Origin: Bacillus_BD oryzisoli_A
GTDB lineage: Bacteria > Bacillota > Bacilli > Bacillales > Cytobacillaceae
Direction of reading: 5' to 3'
Assembly (NCBI RefSeq): GCF_043641075.1
Contig: NZ_JBHZRC010000015.1
Coordinates: forward strand, 1-64,000
DNA length: 64,000 nucleotides
Every line of letters starts with the position of its first letter. Position 1 is the first letter of the stretch. The position numbers were made by a program, and so were the translations under genes. Under the pieces are notes generated by a model. That model ran no database searches. It was given only the letters and a program-made list of their open reading frames with translations, and had not been told where the DNA came from. Positions 24,661 through 33,070 of this stretch are shown here, one piece after another.

Positions 24661-25200
24661 AAGGACAAAATCGATTTGTGGGGAGGTAGAAATGTCCATG
24701 AGAAGGCTTATGAAGGACAAGATCGAGTTATGAGGTGGACGAAATGTCCATGAGAAGGCTTATGAAGGACAAAATCGAGTAGTGGGTTGGCCAAAATGTC
24801 CTTGAGGAGGCTTATGAAGGACAAGATCGAGTAGTGGGTTGCACGAAATGTCCTTGAGGAGGCTTATGAAGGACAAAATCGATTTGTGAGGCGGACGAAA
24901 TGTCCTTGAGAAGGCTTATGAAGGACAAAATCGATTTGTGGGGAGGACGAAATGTCTTTGAGAAGGCTTATGAAGGACAGGATCGATTTGTGAGGAGGAC
25001 GAAATGTCTTTGAGAAGGCTTATGAAGGACAAAATCGATTTGTGAGATGGACGAAATGTCTTTGAGGAGGCTTATGAAGGACAAAATCGAGTAGTGGGTT
25101 GGACGAAATTCCCTTGAGGAGACTTATGAAGGACAAAATTGAGCTGTGGGGAGGACGAAATGTCCTTGAGAAACCCTTTAAAGGACAAAAATCGATGCAC
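24661..25200. repeat. Tandem array of ten 52-bp units
   Basis: AAGGACA starts recur at 24661, 24713, 24765, 24817, 24869, 24921, 24973, 25025, 25077, 25129 and (partial) 25181, an exact 52-bp period without indels. Each junction can form the hairpin TGTCCTT-13 nt-AAGGACA. The unit is not a multiple of three and carries no gene. It fills the gap between two convergent genes. Confidence 0.95.
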
Positions 25201-25204
25201 GCAT

Positions 25205-25250
25205 AAAAAGAGGTCCTTCACCCAGTTCATGAAGGACCTCTTTCTTTTAT
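25205..25250. terminator. Strong terminator at the end of the 52-bp array
   Basis: A perfect 14-bp stem AAAGAGGTCCTTCA/TGAAGGACCTCTTT (25207-25220 with 25230-25243), with A and T runs on both sides. Its core GTCCTTCA...TGAAGGAC is the same as the hairpin core of the array. A second small GGTCCCT/AGGGACC hairpin follows at 25312-25339. Confidence 0.85.
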
Positions 25251-25376
25251 CTAATCAAACTACTATCCGTCAAAAAAATGAAGGACAATTACCTTTTTTC
25301 AGAGAGAAGGCGGTCCCTCATTAGTATGTTCAGGGACCTATCAACTTTCCTTCATCAGCCAAATCAAAACAACCAA

Positions 25377-27362
25377 TCAAACAGGCACAACATTCCGTTT
25401 TTCACAAACCTGAGACTCCAGCACATAAGCCAATTCAAATCCATCCTTTACGGCTGTTGACAAGGACCCTGGATGATTGACCGCATCGCCAATAACAAAC
25501 ACATTATCGAAATGTAGGCGATACAATTCCTCTAATGGATTGTACGCCTGTGTTCCCATCGCGATCACCACATTATCCATTACAACCTCACGCTGCTCAC
25601 CTAAAGCAGGATCCTTAATCATGACTGCACCCGGTTGAATCTCCGTTACCCGGTGGTCTGAGATGATTTTGACATTGGATTTCTGCAGACGATTCATCAG
25701 GCGCATTCTTGTTGGAGCGCTGATGCGTTTACCAATCGCAGTTGGAAGCTCAATAAAGGTCACATCATTCCCCTTAGCCGCCAGCTGGTCGGTGATGCTA
25801 AAGCAAATCATGCCGCTGCCCATTACGACGATTTTTTCCCTGTTGAAGTATTTATGGTGTGAATAGACATATTCATATCCATAGACATTCGGCAAATTAT
25901 GCCCCGGGATATCCGGAATATATCCTTTGGCACCAGTTGCTAAAATAACCGCATATGGATCCATCGCTTTTAACAGCTCAATCGTTGGCTCGGTATTCAT
26001 GCGGATATCAACACCTAACCGCTCCAATTCATGCTGCTGGAATTCAACAAACCAATTCATTTTTTCCTTATGGAGCGGCTTGCTTACAAGATGAAGCTGT
26101 CCGCCAAGCCGGCTGTCTTTTTCAAATAAGGTAATCCTGTAGCCTCTTTCGGCAAGAACCCTTGCTGCTTCCATGCCTCCCGGACCGCCGCCGACAATCA
26201 CAACATGGCGCTTATCCTGAATCGGGGTTAGGTGATCAAATTCCATTTCCCTTCCTGCCCTCACGTTAACCGCACATTGAACATGGAGATGCTTACCCAC
26301 AGATCTGATGCAGTGCATACAGCAAATACATTTACGGATTTCACTTTCACGGCCCTCCATTACCTTGTGAACCCACTCCGGATCAGCAATTTGCCCGCGC
26401 CCGATGGCGATAAAGTCGGCTTTTCCGTCTGCCAAAATCGACTCAGCAAATTCGGGCTCGCGAATAACACCTACAGCGATAACAGGGATGCTAACGGCTT
26501 TTTTCATTTCCTCTGCAAGATAGACCCTCCAACCTTGCTCGTAAAGCGGCGATTCGATAACCACTTCAAAGGATTCGTAGGTTCCCGCACTTGCATGAAT
26601 CGCATCAACACCTATTTTCTCCAGGTGCATGCCAATTCTTTTTCCCAGCTCGACATCCATACCGCCTTCCACAAATTCATCAACACTTAACCTTACTATG
26701 ACAGGATAATCACGTCCGCATTGCTCTTTAATGCCGAGAATGATCTCCTCTAAGAAGCGCATTCTGTTTTCAAAGCTGCCGCCATATTCATCGGTCCGAA
26801 TATTAGTAAGAGGGCTTAAAAACTCATTCACCAAATAACCGTGTGCGGCATGAACTTCAACTCCGTCTGCACCTGCAAGCTTTGATCTAACAGCACCCAT
26901 AATAAATTTGTTTACAAGCTCCTTCACTTCGGCAGTGGTTAATTCCCGCGGCTCTTCTCCAACTGCAGCACTAGTGATGGGGCTTGGTGCGACGATTTGT
27001 CTGCCGTCTATATAAATCGAGCTTGACTGACGTCCGCCGTGGTGCAGCTGAACGAACATTTTCGTTCCATACTTATGTAGGGCATTAGCCAAACGGTGGA
27101 ATCCCGGAATGAAGCGGTCATCGTCAATCCTCGTTTGTACAGCCGAAGCCTTTCCGTACTTGTACTCAACAGAGGTCATCTCCACAATAATTAACCCCGC
27201 TCCGCCCTTTGCTCTTTCCTCATAATACCGAATTTGATGGTCCGTGATTTCGCCTTCAGTACCGGATAGGTTGGTTTCCATCGGAGGCATGACAACTCGG
27301 TTTTTCAACAGAAGATTACCGATTTTCCCTTGTTCAAATAAATGAGTGTAATTCAAAATCAA
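25377..27362 (-). CDS. NADH:flavin oxidoreductase / 2,4-dienoyl-CoA reductase-like enzyme
   Basis: 661 residues. The N-terminal half (1-350) is an old-yellow-enzyme TIM barrel: KNRVVMPPMETNLSG, QLHHGGRQSS, GVEVHAAHGYLVNEFLSP, and GRGQIADPEW. It is followed by the four-Cys iron-sulfur motif C-x2-C-x3-C-x11-C (RKCICCMHCIRSVG...VQCAVN). The C-terminal half carries FAD and NAD(P) Rossmann motifs (VIVGGGPGGMEAARVLAERG and VVMGSGMICFSI). This layout is that of FadH, BaiCD and enoate reductases, which pass hydride from NAD(P)H via FAD, 4Fe-4S and FMN to an activated C=C bond. The substrate is unknown; its convergent neighbour is also a C=C reductase-like flavoprotein. Confidence 0.9.
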   Translation of the reverse strand: MILNYTHLFEQGKIGNLLLKNRVVMPPMETNLSGTEGEITDHQIRYYEERAKGGAGLIIVEMTSVEYKYGKASAVQTRIDDDRFIPGFHRLANALHKYGTKMFVQLHHGGRQSSSIYIDGRQIVAPSPITSAAVGEEPRELTTAEVKELVNKFIMGAVRSKLAGADGVEVHAAHGYLVNEFLSPLTNIRTDEYGGSFENRMRFLEEIILGIKEQCGRDYPVIVRLSVDEFVEGGMDVELGKRIGMHLEKIGVDAIHASAGTYESFEVVIESPLYEQGWRVYLAEEMKKAVSIPVIAVGVIREPEFAESILADGKADFIAIGRGQIADPEWVHKVMEGRESEIRKCICCMHCIRSVGKHLHVQCAVNVRAGREMEFDHLTPIQDKRHVVIVGGGPGGMEAARVLAERGYRITLFEKDSRLGGQLHLVSKPLHKEKMNWFVEFQQHELERLGVDIRMNTEPTIELLKAMDPYAVILATGAKGYIPDIPGHNLPNVYGYEYVYSHHKYFNREKIVVMGSGMICFSITDQLAAKGNDVTFIELPTAIGKRISAPTRMRLMNRLQKSNVKIISDHRVTEIQPGAVMIKDPALGEQREVVMDNVVIAMGTQAYNPLEELYRLHFDNVFVIGDAVNHPGSLSTAVKDGFELAYVLESQVCEKRNVVPV

Positions 27363-27562
27363 TTCCCCCTTTTTAAAATAATGTTAAAAGTTTCACAATC
27401 TAATCCGAAAAATAAGTCCAATCCCATTATAATGGAAGAAGCAAGGTGTTTTATGATGTAAAAATGACAATTAAGTGAGAGATAGAGTTTGTCTTGAAAA
27501 AACGACAGCTACTGTCTAATTATATCGATTTTTCAGACAGTTGGTGCCATTGTATATCTATT
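27363..27562. other. Divergent intergenic region
   Basis: Together with 27578-27773 this forms a 411-bp gap between two divergent genes. It is AT-rich, with a cre site at 27563. A CTGTCTAATTATATCGATTTTTCAGACAG stretch is an inverted repeat (ACTGTCT/AGACAGT ends). No gene was seen. Confidence 0.4.
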
Positions 27563-27577
27563 TTGGAAGCGTTATCA
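27563..27577. promoter_or_regulatory. CcpA cre site
   Basis: TTGGAAGCGTTATCA is a full match to the B. subtilis cre consensus WTGNAANCGNWWNCA. It lies about 200 bp before the dioxygenase start, where it could repress either divergent gene in rich sugar. Confidence 0.65.
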
Positions 27578-27773
27578 TTAGTTTGTAAATCTTATTTCAT
27601 AGTTGTGTTGTGAATGATCCTAAACAGGGATGTACATTGATAAATCAGGGGATTTGGGAGGATCTTCTTTTTTATCAAAAAATGACGTCAACATGGTTTA
27701 TTAGTTCAATAGGCTGATAGAACATCTATGAAATAAACGAATTCTAGTAATGAAAAAAGGGGCGTGTTAATCT

Positions 27774-28697
27774 ATGATGAATTTTAACGGTATTGAAAGA
27801 TTGGGACGTATTCAGCTAAGAGTACATGACTTTGAAAAATCAGTTGATTACTACACAAATGTTCTAGGTCTTGACATTACGGGCCGCGACGAAAACAGAG
27901 TCTATTTAAAAGCATGGGACGAATGGGATCATCACAGTGTAATCTTAGAAAAGTCCGATTCTGCCGGAATGGATCACATGGCCTTCAAAGTAACAAATAA
28001 TGAAGTTTTAGATACATTAGAAAAGAAAATTGGTGACTTTGGCTGCTCTATCGAGCGTGTTTCAAATAAATCACGTATTGGTGAAGGGCAGGCAATCCGT
28101 GTTCTTGTTCCAACAGGACATAAAATTGAATTCTATCATGATATTGAATATGTAGGTGTCCCTACTGGTACACTCAATCCGCATCCATGGCCAGATGGTC
28201 TAAGAGGAATTGCACCGCATCGTCTTGACCATGCATTATTATCAGGCGATGACGTTGTGAATACAAAGAGATTATTTAAAGATGTATTAGGCTTTGTAGA
28301 AACGGAAAAAATCGTCACAGTTGACGGTGAAGACTTAATTGCTACATGGCTTACAACTACCATGACTGGACACGATATTGCTTTAATCAAAGGGCCAGTA
28401 GGGAAAATCCACCATGCAGGCTGGTATTTAGAAAGCTGGCATGATATTTTAAGAGCTTCCGATATTCTTTCACGTAACGAAGTAGAAATTGACGTTACAC
28501 CTACTCGTCATGGTGTAACTAGAGGTCAAACCATTTACTTCTTTGACCCATCTGGAAACCGTAACGAGGTATACACTGGAGGATATGCTGTCTATTCTGA
28601 CTTCCCAACCATTACTTGGACAGAGGACAAGCTTGGACAAGGTATCTTCTATCACCGCCGCCAGTTAAACGAAGCGTTCACTTCTGTATTTAGTTAA
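27774..28697 (+). CDS. Catechol 2,3-dioxygenase (extradiol, XylE-like)
   Basis: 307 residues, the same length as XylE. Two VOC domain pairs; iron ligands fall at His153 (HRLDHALL), His214 (KIHHAGW) and Glu265 (NRNEVYTGG), the numbering known for XylE. The C-terminal DPSGNRNE motif is typical. It would cleave catechol or a substituted catechol next to its hydroxyls, using Fe(II) and O2. No other meta-cleavage genes (semialdehyde dehydrogenase, hydrolase, decarboxylase) are near, so it may act alone on a catecholic compound from outside. A good ribosome binding site (AAAAAGGGG) and a terminator frame a one-gene unit. Confidence 0.92.
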   Translation: MMNFNGIERLGRIQLRVHDFEKSVDYYTNVLGLDITGRDENRVYLKAWDEWDHHSVILEKSDSAGMDHMAFKVTNNEVLDTLEKKIGDFGCSIERVSNKSRIGEGQAIRVLVPTGHKIEFYHDIEYVGVPTGTLNPHPWPDGLRGIAPHRLDHALLSGDDVVNTKRLFKDVLGFVETEKIVTVDGEDLIATWLTTTMTGHDIALIKGPVGKIHHAGWYLESWHDILRASDILSRNEVEIDVTPTRHGVTRGQTIYFFDPSGNRNEVYTGGYAVYSDFPTITWTEDKLGQGIFYHRRQLNEAFTSVFS

Positions 28698-28720
28698 TCA
28701 ATACCTCTGAAAAAAATACA

Positions 28721-28756
28721 AGGGAGATCCTTTAATTAATGGGATCTCCCTTTTTC
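28721..28756 (+). terminator. Terminator of the dioxygenase gene
   Basis: AGGGAGATCC pairs with GGATCTCCCT, followed by TTTTT. Confidence 0.9.
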
Positions 28757-28760
28757 TTCA

Positions 28761-28799
28761 AAAAAATACTCCGTCAAGCACTAGTCCCGACGAAGTATA
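28761..28799 (-). terminator. Terminator of the DeoR-type gene
   Basis: On the minus strand ATACTTCGTC pairs with GACGGAGTAT, followed by six T. Confidence 0.75.
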
Positions 28800-28806
28800 C
28801 TCTTTA

Positions 28807-29586
28807 TTAATTATCTAGAGGCGTAATTACATCAATATCATGCTTTGTAAGGACTTTTAAGGTCTCATCATTTATGGATTGGTCTGTAATCAATGCATCA
28901 ATTTGATTAAGGTCTGCGAAAACTGCACTGGAGTTGCTTCCGATTTTCGTTGAATCGACTAAGGCGATAACCTTTTTAGACCGTTTGATCATTTCCTTTT
29001 TAAGTGAAATTTCATAGAGGTTAAAGTCAGTTAAGCCGGACTCTGCGGAAAAGCCATTGGCTGATGTGAAGAACACATCAATATTAACAGTATCAAGTAT
29101 ACTAACCCCTAAGGTACCTTCGATAGAAGTTGAACCTTTTGTCACCATTCCGCCAATCAATATAACGGTAATATCTGGATTGTCTTTTAGTTCTAATGCT
29201 GTTTGGAGTCCGCTTGTTACAACGGTTAGGCGAATAGGCTGATCCTTTAAGTAGCGGGCAAATTCTAGGACAGTCGAACTGGCATCCAGCAGAATACACT
29301 GTTTTTCTTTCACAAATTCCGAAGCGAGCTTTGCAATTTGCATTTTTTCATGTTTGTTTTTCTTTTCACGGGCTGAAAAACTCATTTCATTATTGTTTTC
29401 ATCATTCAGAACAGCGCCGCCATGAGTTCTCGTTAATAGACCTTCCATTTCCATTTTACTGAGGTCAGTCCGTAATGTCGCTTCTGACACTCCGATTTCC
29501 TTAGCCAAGTCCTTCACAGTAATTCTTTCCTGCTCATGCAGGATTTGCATAATTATATTTTTTCGTTCGCTTGCAAACATTTTCAT
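28807..29586 (-). CDS. DeoR-family transcriptional regulator of the polyol operon
   Basis: 259 residues. N-terminal DeoR helix-turn-helix (ERKNIIMQILHEQERITVKDLAKEIGVSEATLRTDLSKME, about residues 7-46), then the DeoRC sugar-phosphate-binding domain (LLDASSTVLEFARYL, VVTSGLQTALEL, IGGMVTKGSTSIEG, TSANGFSAESGL, VDSTKIG). It is transcribed away from the polyol operon that starts at 30329; CGAAAA/TTTTCG repeats lie in the shared gap and again before 35014. It is probably a repressor released by a phosphorylated sugar from the pathway. Confidence 0.9.
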   Translation of the reverse strand: MKMFASERKNIIMQILHEQERITVKDLAKEIGVSEATLRTDLSKMEMEGLLTRTHGGAVLNDENNNEMSFSAREKKNKHEKMQIAKLASEFVKEKQCILLDASSTVLEFARYLKDQPIRLTVVTSGLQTALELKDNPDITVILIGGMVTKGSTSIEGTLGVSILDTVNIDVFFTSANGFSAESGLTDFNLYEISLKKEMIKRSKKVIALVDSTKIGSNSSAVFADLNQIDALITDQSINDETLKVLTKHDIDVITPLDN

Positions 29587-29952
29587 ATATGTTCATCCTT
29601 ATAACTTGGTATATTATTTTCATCTTATTGTATTTTTGCTTATTTTTCAATAATATTCTCTTTTAAACTTTTTCTTTATTTAAAAAAACGAAAAAACTGT
29701 GACGAATATAAAAGGGAAACTAGCTATCTATAGGATTCCCTCGCCATTTATTAAGGCCATCCACTTCTTTCATTTGCCTTCTTGAAGGATCTCCTTCTAT
29801 TCTTCTTCTGTATATAGACGAAAATAAATATATTAACCACAATATATAGCACTTTTAAAATGCGTATAATCAAATATTTTTTTTCGTTTGTTTTCGTTTT
29901 AATTTAAATAAAGATAAATAAAAATAAATAAGAAAAATACACAAAAATATAA
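29587..29952. promoter_or_regulatory. Divergent AT-rich control region with TTTTCGTTT repeats
   Basis: Direct repeats TTTTCGTTTG and TTTTCGTTTT at 29881-29900, plus an AACGAAAAAAC near 29687. Similar AAACGAAAAT and AAACGACAAT motifs stand before the second transcription unit (34890-34945), so they are candidate DeoR operators. No gene was seen. Confidence 0.45.
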
Positions 29953-29980
29953 TTGACAAAACAAAAATAAATGATAATAT
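29953..29980 (+). promoter_or_regulatory. Promoter of the polyol dehydrogenase unit
   Basis: TTGACA (29953-29958), a 16-bp spacer and TAATAT (29975-29980). It would give a leader of about 340 nt before 30329. The leader holds an isolated AGGAGGTG (about 30012) with no start codon near it. Confidence 0.6.
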
Positions 29981-30328
29981 TTAGAGTGTAAAGCGAAACA
30001 AAACAACAAACAGGAGGTGTAGAGAACGAAATAAATTGAAACCGATTCCTTAAGATAGAACAATTTGTTTCTTATTAAAGATTTAGTGATTGCAATCAAG
30101 ATTCAAGTGATAGAATAGTAGATTCCTAGTAAATTCAATTGATCTTTTTAACTGTAACAGATGTCACGGAAAGACGGAGACAAATCAGGTAGTATAAAAA
30201 GACGTGCTTATTTTAATAAAAGTATTAATCAATAGTAACATAGCTATTTAATATCCATCATAGATTCCTTCTCATCCATTTACATAAAAGATGATGGAAA
30301 TAAACATATAAGAAAAGGAGATTTCCAA

Positions 30329-31438
30329 ATGACACAAACACTTAACAACGAAACAATGCAGAAAGTTGAACTTCCAAAAACAATGAAAGCGGTTGTAGCA
30401 TACGCTCCTGGGGATTACAAATTTGAAGAAGTACCTGTACCGACAATAGAAAATGATAAGGAAATCATCATCAAAGTAGAAGCATGTGGAATTTGTGCAG
30501 GTGATGTTAAAGCCTTTGATGGTGCTCCAAGCTTCTGGGGAGATGAAAAACAGCCTGCATACATTAAGGCACCGATGATTCCAGGACATGAATTTATTGG
30601 CCGGGTTGTACAAAAGGGTTCTGCCGTAAAAGATTTTGAAATTGGCGATAGAATTATTTCCGAACAAATTGTTCCATGTGAAGAATGCCGCTTTTGCAAA
30701 AGAGGTCAATACTGGATGTGTGAAAAACATGATTTATATGGATTCCAAAATAATGTAAACGGCGGTATGGCTGAATACATGAAATTACCGAAGGAAGGCC
30801 GTAATTATAAAGTTCCTGAAGATATGCCTATTGAACAAGCTATACTAATTGAGCCATATGCTTGTAGTATGCACGCAGTTCAAAGAGCAAAAATCCAGCT
30901 TGGAGATTTCGTTGTCCTATCAGGAGCAGGAACACTAGGATTAGGTATGGTCGCTCCAATTAAGAAATCAGGAGCAGTAACACTAGTCGTGTTGGATCTT
31001 CAAGATGACCGTCTTGAATTAGCAAAGAAATTCGGCGCAGACATTGTTTTAAATCCAAGCAAAGTAGATGCCGTGCAAGAAATTAAGAATATGACAGAAG
31101 GTTATGGCTGTGATATTTATATTGAAGCAACAGGGCATCCTGCATCTGTTGAGCAAGGCTTAAGTGCAATCAGAAAGCTTGGTACGTTTGTTGAGTTTGG
31201 TGTATTTGGTAAACCAGTAACGGTTGATTGGAGTATCATCAGCGACCGCAAAGAACTTGATTTGTTAGGTGCACATTTAGGGCCATATTGTTATCCATTA
31301 GTAATCGATGGCATTGCAAAAGGTGAAATTCCAACTGAAAGCGTAGTGACTCACCAATTTGGATTAGAGCAATTCCAAGAAGGCTTTGACCTTGTGAAAA
31401 AAGGTTCAGAATCCTTAAAAGTTATTTTAGTACCTTAA
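30329..31438 (+). CDS. Zinc-dependent alcohol/polyol dehydrogenase
   Basis: 369 residues, GAAAAGGAGA before the ATG. MDR-superfamily, sorbitol/threonine-dehydrogenase-like. Catalytic zinc ligands are in CGICAGDVKAF (Cys near 54) and PGHEFIG (His-Glu near 89). The structural-zinc cysteines are in CEECRFCKRGQYWMC (about 119-133). The NAD-binding stretch is LSGAGTLGLGM near 200. It oxidises a secondary alcohol of a polyol to a ketose. The downstream permease, ketose-kinase-like DhaK/L and sugar-phosphate genes point to a polyol substrate, with threitol or another C4 polyol most likely. Confidence 0.88.
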   Translation: MTQTLNNETMQKVELPKTMKAVVAYAPGDYKFEEVPVPTIENDKEIIIKVEACGICAGDVKAFDGAPSFWGDEKQPAYIKAPMIPGHEFIGRVVQKGSAVKDFEIGDRIISEQIVPCEECRFCKRGQYWMCEKHDLYGFQNNVNGGMAEYMKLPKEGRNYKVPEDMPIEQAILIEPYACSMHAVQRAKIQLGDFVVLSGAGTLGLGMVAPIKKSGAVTLVVLDLQDDRLELAKKFGADIVLNPSKVDAVQEIKNMTEGYGCDIYIEATGHPASVEQGLSAIRKLGTFVEFGVFGKPVTVDWSIISDRKELDLLGAHLGPYCYPLVIDGIAKGEIPTESVVTHQFGLEQFQEGFDLVKKGSESLKVILVP

Positions 31439-31522
31439 GTAATCAAAATCCCTTGTTTTACGATTTCCCAATAAATACTGTAACGCTGTCCCTGGATAGT
31501 ATGTTTACCATTCAAAGATTAC

Positions 31523-31556
31523 CTTCCCTGTTGATTGCCCCCAATCGGTAGGGAAG
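31523..31556 (+). promoter_or_regulatory. 14-bp hairpin between dehydrogenase and permease genes
   Basis: CTTCCCTGTTGATT pairs with AATCGGTAGGGAAG (three G-U pairs) around GCCCCC. No T run follows, so it looks like an mRNA processing or stabilising element. A near-cre TTGAAAGCGTTTTAT follows at about 31567. Confidence 0.5.
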
Positions 31557-31656
31557 TTAATCGGAATTGAAAGCGTTTTATATGAAAAAAAACTCTTTGA
31601 AAAGTATTAGATAAATAATAAATAAATTTTATATTGGCTTTGGGAGGGTTAGGGAA

Positions 31657-32940
31657 ATGAATGATTTGAGGCAGCAAGGTAATTTTTTAGATAAGATCGG
31701 CATTCCTTCAAATCTTGTGTGGGGTTACGTAGGCGTCCTTATTTTTATGATGGGTGACGGCCTTGAGCTCGCATGGCTCAGTACATATCTTGTTGAACAG
31801 GGAATAACCATTCAACAGGCAGCAACACTTACGACCGCTTATGGTGTAACCATAGCGATTGCCGCTTGGTTCTCCGGCGTCCTGGTAGAGGCCATTGGTC
31901 CAAGAAAAACGATGACTATCGGTGCTTTATTCTATGCAATCGGTCATGCTTTATTCGTCGGCTTTGCCTTGCCGGAATTACATTATGGCTTGATGATCCC
32001 GACATATGCTATCAGAGGTTTTGGCTATCCGATGTTCGCTTATTCATTTTTAGTATGGGTTACTTATAAAACCCCGCAGCAAAAATTAGGAACGGCAGTT
32101 GGCTGGTTTTGGTTTATGTTTACAGGCGGATTGAGCGTATTAGGTGCTTATTTCTCCAGTTGGTCCATTGCAGCTTTTGGCCATATTCCTACCCTTTGGA
32201 CTGCTATTCTTTGGGTTATCATCGGTTGGTTTTTTGCAGTCTTCGTTAACCGCGATAAATTTGAGCTTAAAGCAAAAGACGATAATTCAGCATCATCAAA
32301 ATTAAAAGAGCTGTTAAACGGAATTACAATTATAAAAAGAGAACCAAAGGTTGGTATTGCGGGTATTGTCCGTATCATTAATCAGACATCACAGTATGCG
32401 TTCCCATTATTCTTACCGCTCTACTTAGCTGACTATGGAGTCACTATGACAGTCTGGTTAAATATATGGGGTACGATTTTCATCTCGAATATTGCTTTCA
32501 ATCTAATTTTCGGTGTTGTCGGCGATAAATTAGGCTGGAGAAACACGGTTACATGGTTTGGGGGTATCGGCTGTGCCACCTTCACACTATTATTATACCT
32601 CGCTCCACAATGGTTTGCCGGAAATATCTTTGTTCTTTCCATCATCGGTGTATTATGGGGCGCGTGTCTAGCAGGATATGTTCCGCTTTCTGCCTTAACT
32701 CCATCACTCGTTAGTGACGGCGATAAAGGAGCAGCTATGTCGATTCTAAATCTCGGAGCAGGTTTATGCGTCTTCGTTGGACCATCACTTGTAGCTTTAT
32801 TCTATAATTTTGTCGGCACACAAGGAATTATCTTCATCTTAGTAGGTCTTTATGTATTAAGTGCTGTTCTCACTAGATTTTTAAAATTACCTTCGGAAGC
32901 CAATGTAAAAGCAGAAGATATTGAAGAAAGAGTGATCTAG
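31657..32940 (+). CDS. MFS polyol permease (RbtT/DalT type)
   Basis: 427 residues with 12 membrane helices and a central cytoplasmic loop (about residues 205-235). The N-terminal MMGDGLELAWLSTYLVEQG and the GYPMFAYSFLVWVTYKTP stretch resemble ribitol and arabinitol permeases of enteric bacteria. It imports a polyol by proton symport. It follows the dehydrogenase and precedes the DhaK/L kinase genes, which supports a polyol pathway. GGGAGGG before the ATG. Confidence 0.85.
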   Translation: MNDLRQQGNFLDKIGIPSNLVWGYVGVLIFMMGDGLELAWLSTYLVEQGITIQQAATLTTAYGVTIAIAAWFSGVLVEAIGPRKTMTIGALFYAIGHALFVGFALPELHYGLMIPTYAIRGFGYPMFAYSFLVWVTYKTPQQKLGTAVGWFWFMFTGGLSVLGAYFSSWSIAAFGHIPTLWTAILWVIIGWFFAVFVNRDKFELKAKDDNSASSKLKELLNGITIIKREPKVGIAGIVRIINQTSQYAFPLFLPLYLADYGVTMTVWLNIWGTIFISNIAFNLIFGVVGDKLGWRNTVTWFGGIGCATFTLLLYLAPQWFAGNIFVLSIIGVLWGACLAGYVPLSALTPSLVSDGDKGAAMSILNLGAGLCVFVGPSLVALFYNFVGTQGIIFILVGLYVLSAVLTRFLKLPSEANVKAEDIEERVI

Positions 32941-33070
32941 TTTTATAGATTTTGTCAATAATTATTAAGACAATATTAAGCTATATTTATATGTCATTGA
33001 CTCGACTGATATGGCAAAATAAAAATGATTAGATGGTTGACCATCAAAATGATAAAGGAGTGCAGCAGCT

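Noticed and set aside
24661..25200. CRISPR array
   Set aside because: The units are direct tandem repeats with diverged but homologous sequence throughout; there are no unique spacers and no cas genes.
25139..25460. Small plus-strand ORFs after the repeat array
   Set aside because: They run through the terminator hairpins and the 3' end of the minus-strand reductase gene and have no ribosome binding site.
29899..30099. 66-codon minus-strand ORF in the polyol control region
   Set aside because: A product of AT-rich promoter DNA (Phe, Leu, Tyr rich), without ribosome binding site.
31567..31581. cre site before the polyol permease
   Set aside because: TTGAAAGCGTTTTAT fails the last two consensus bases; noted only as a weak resemblance.
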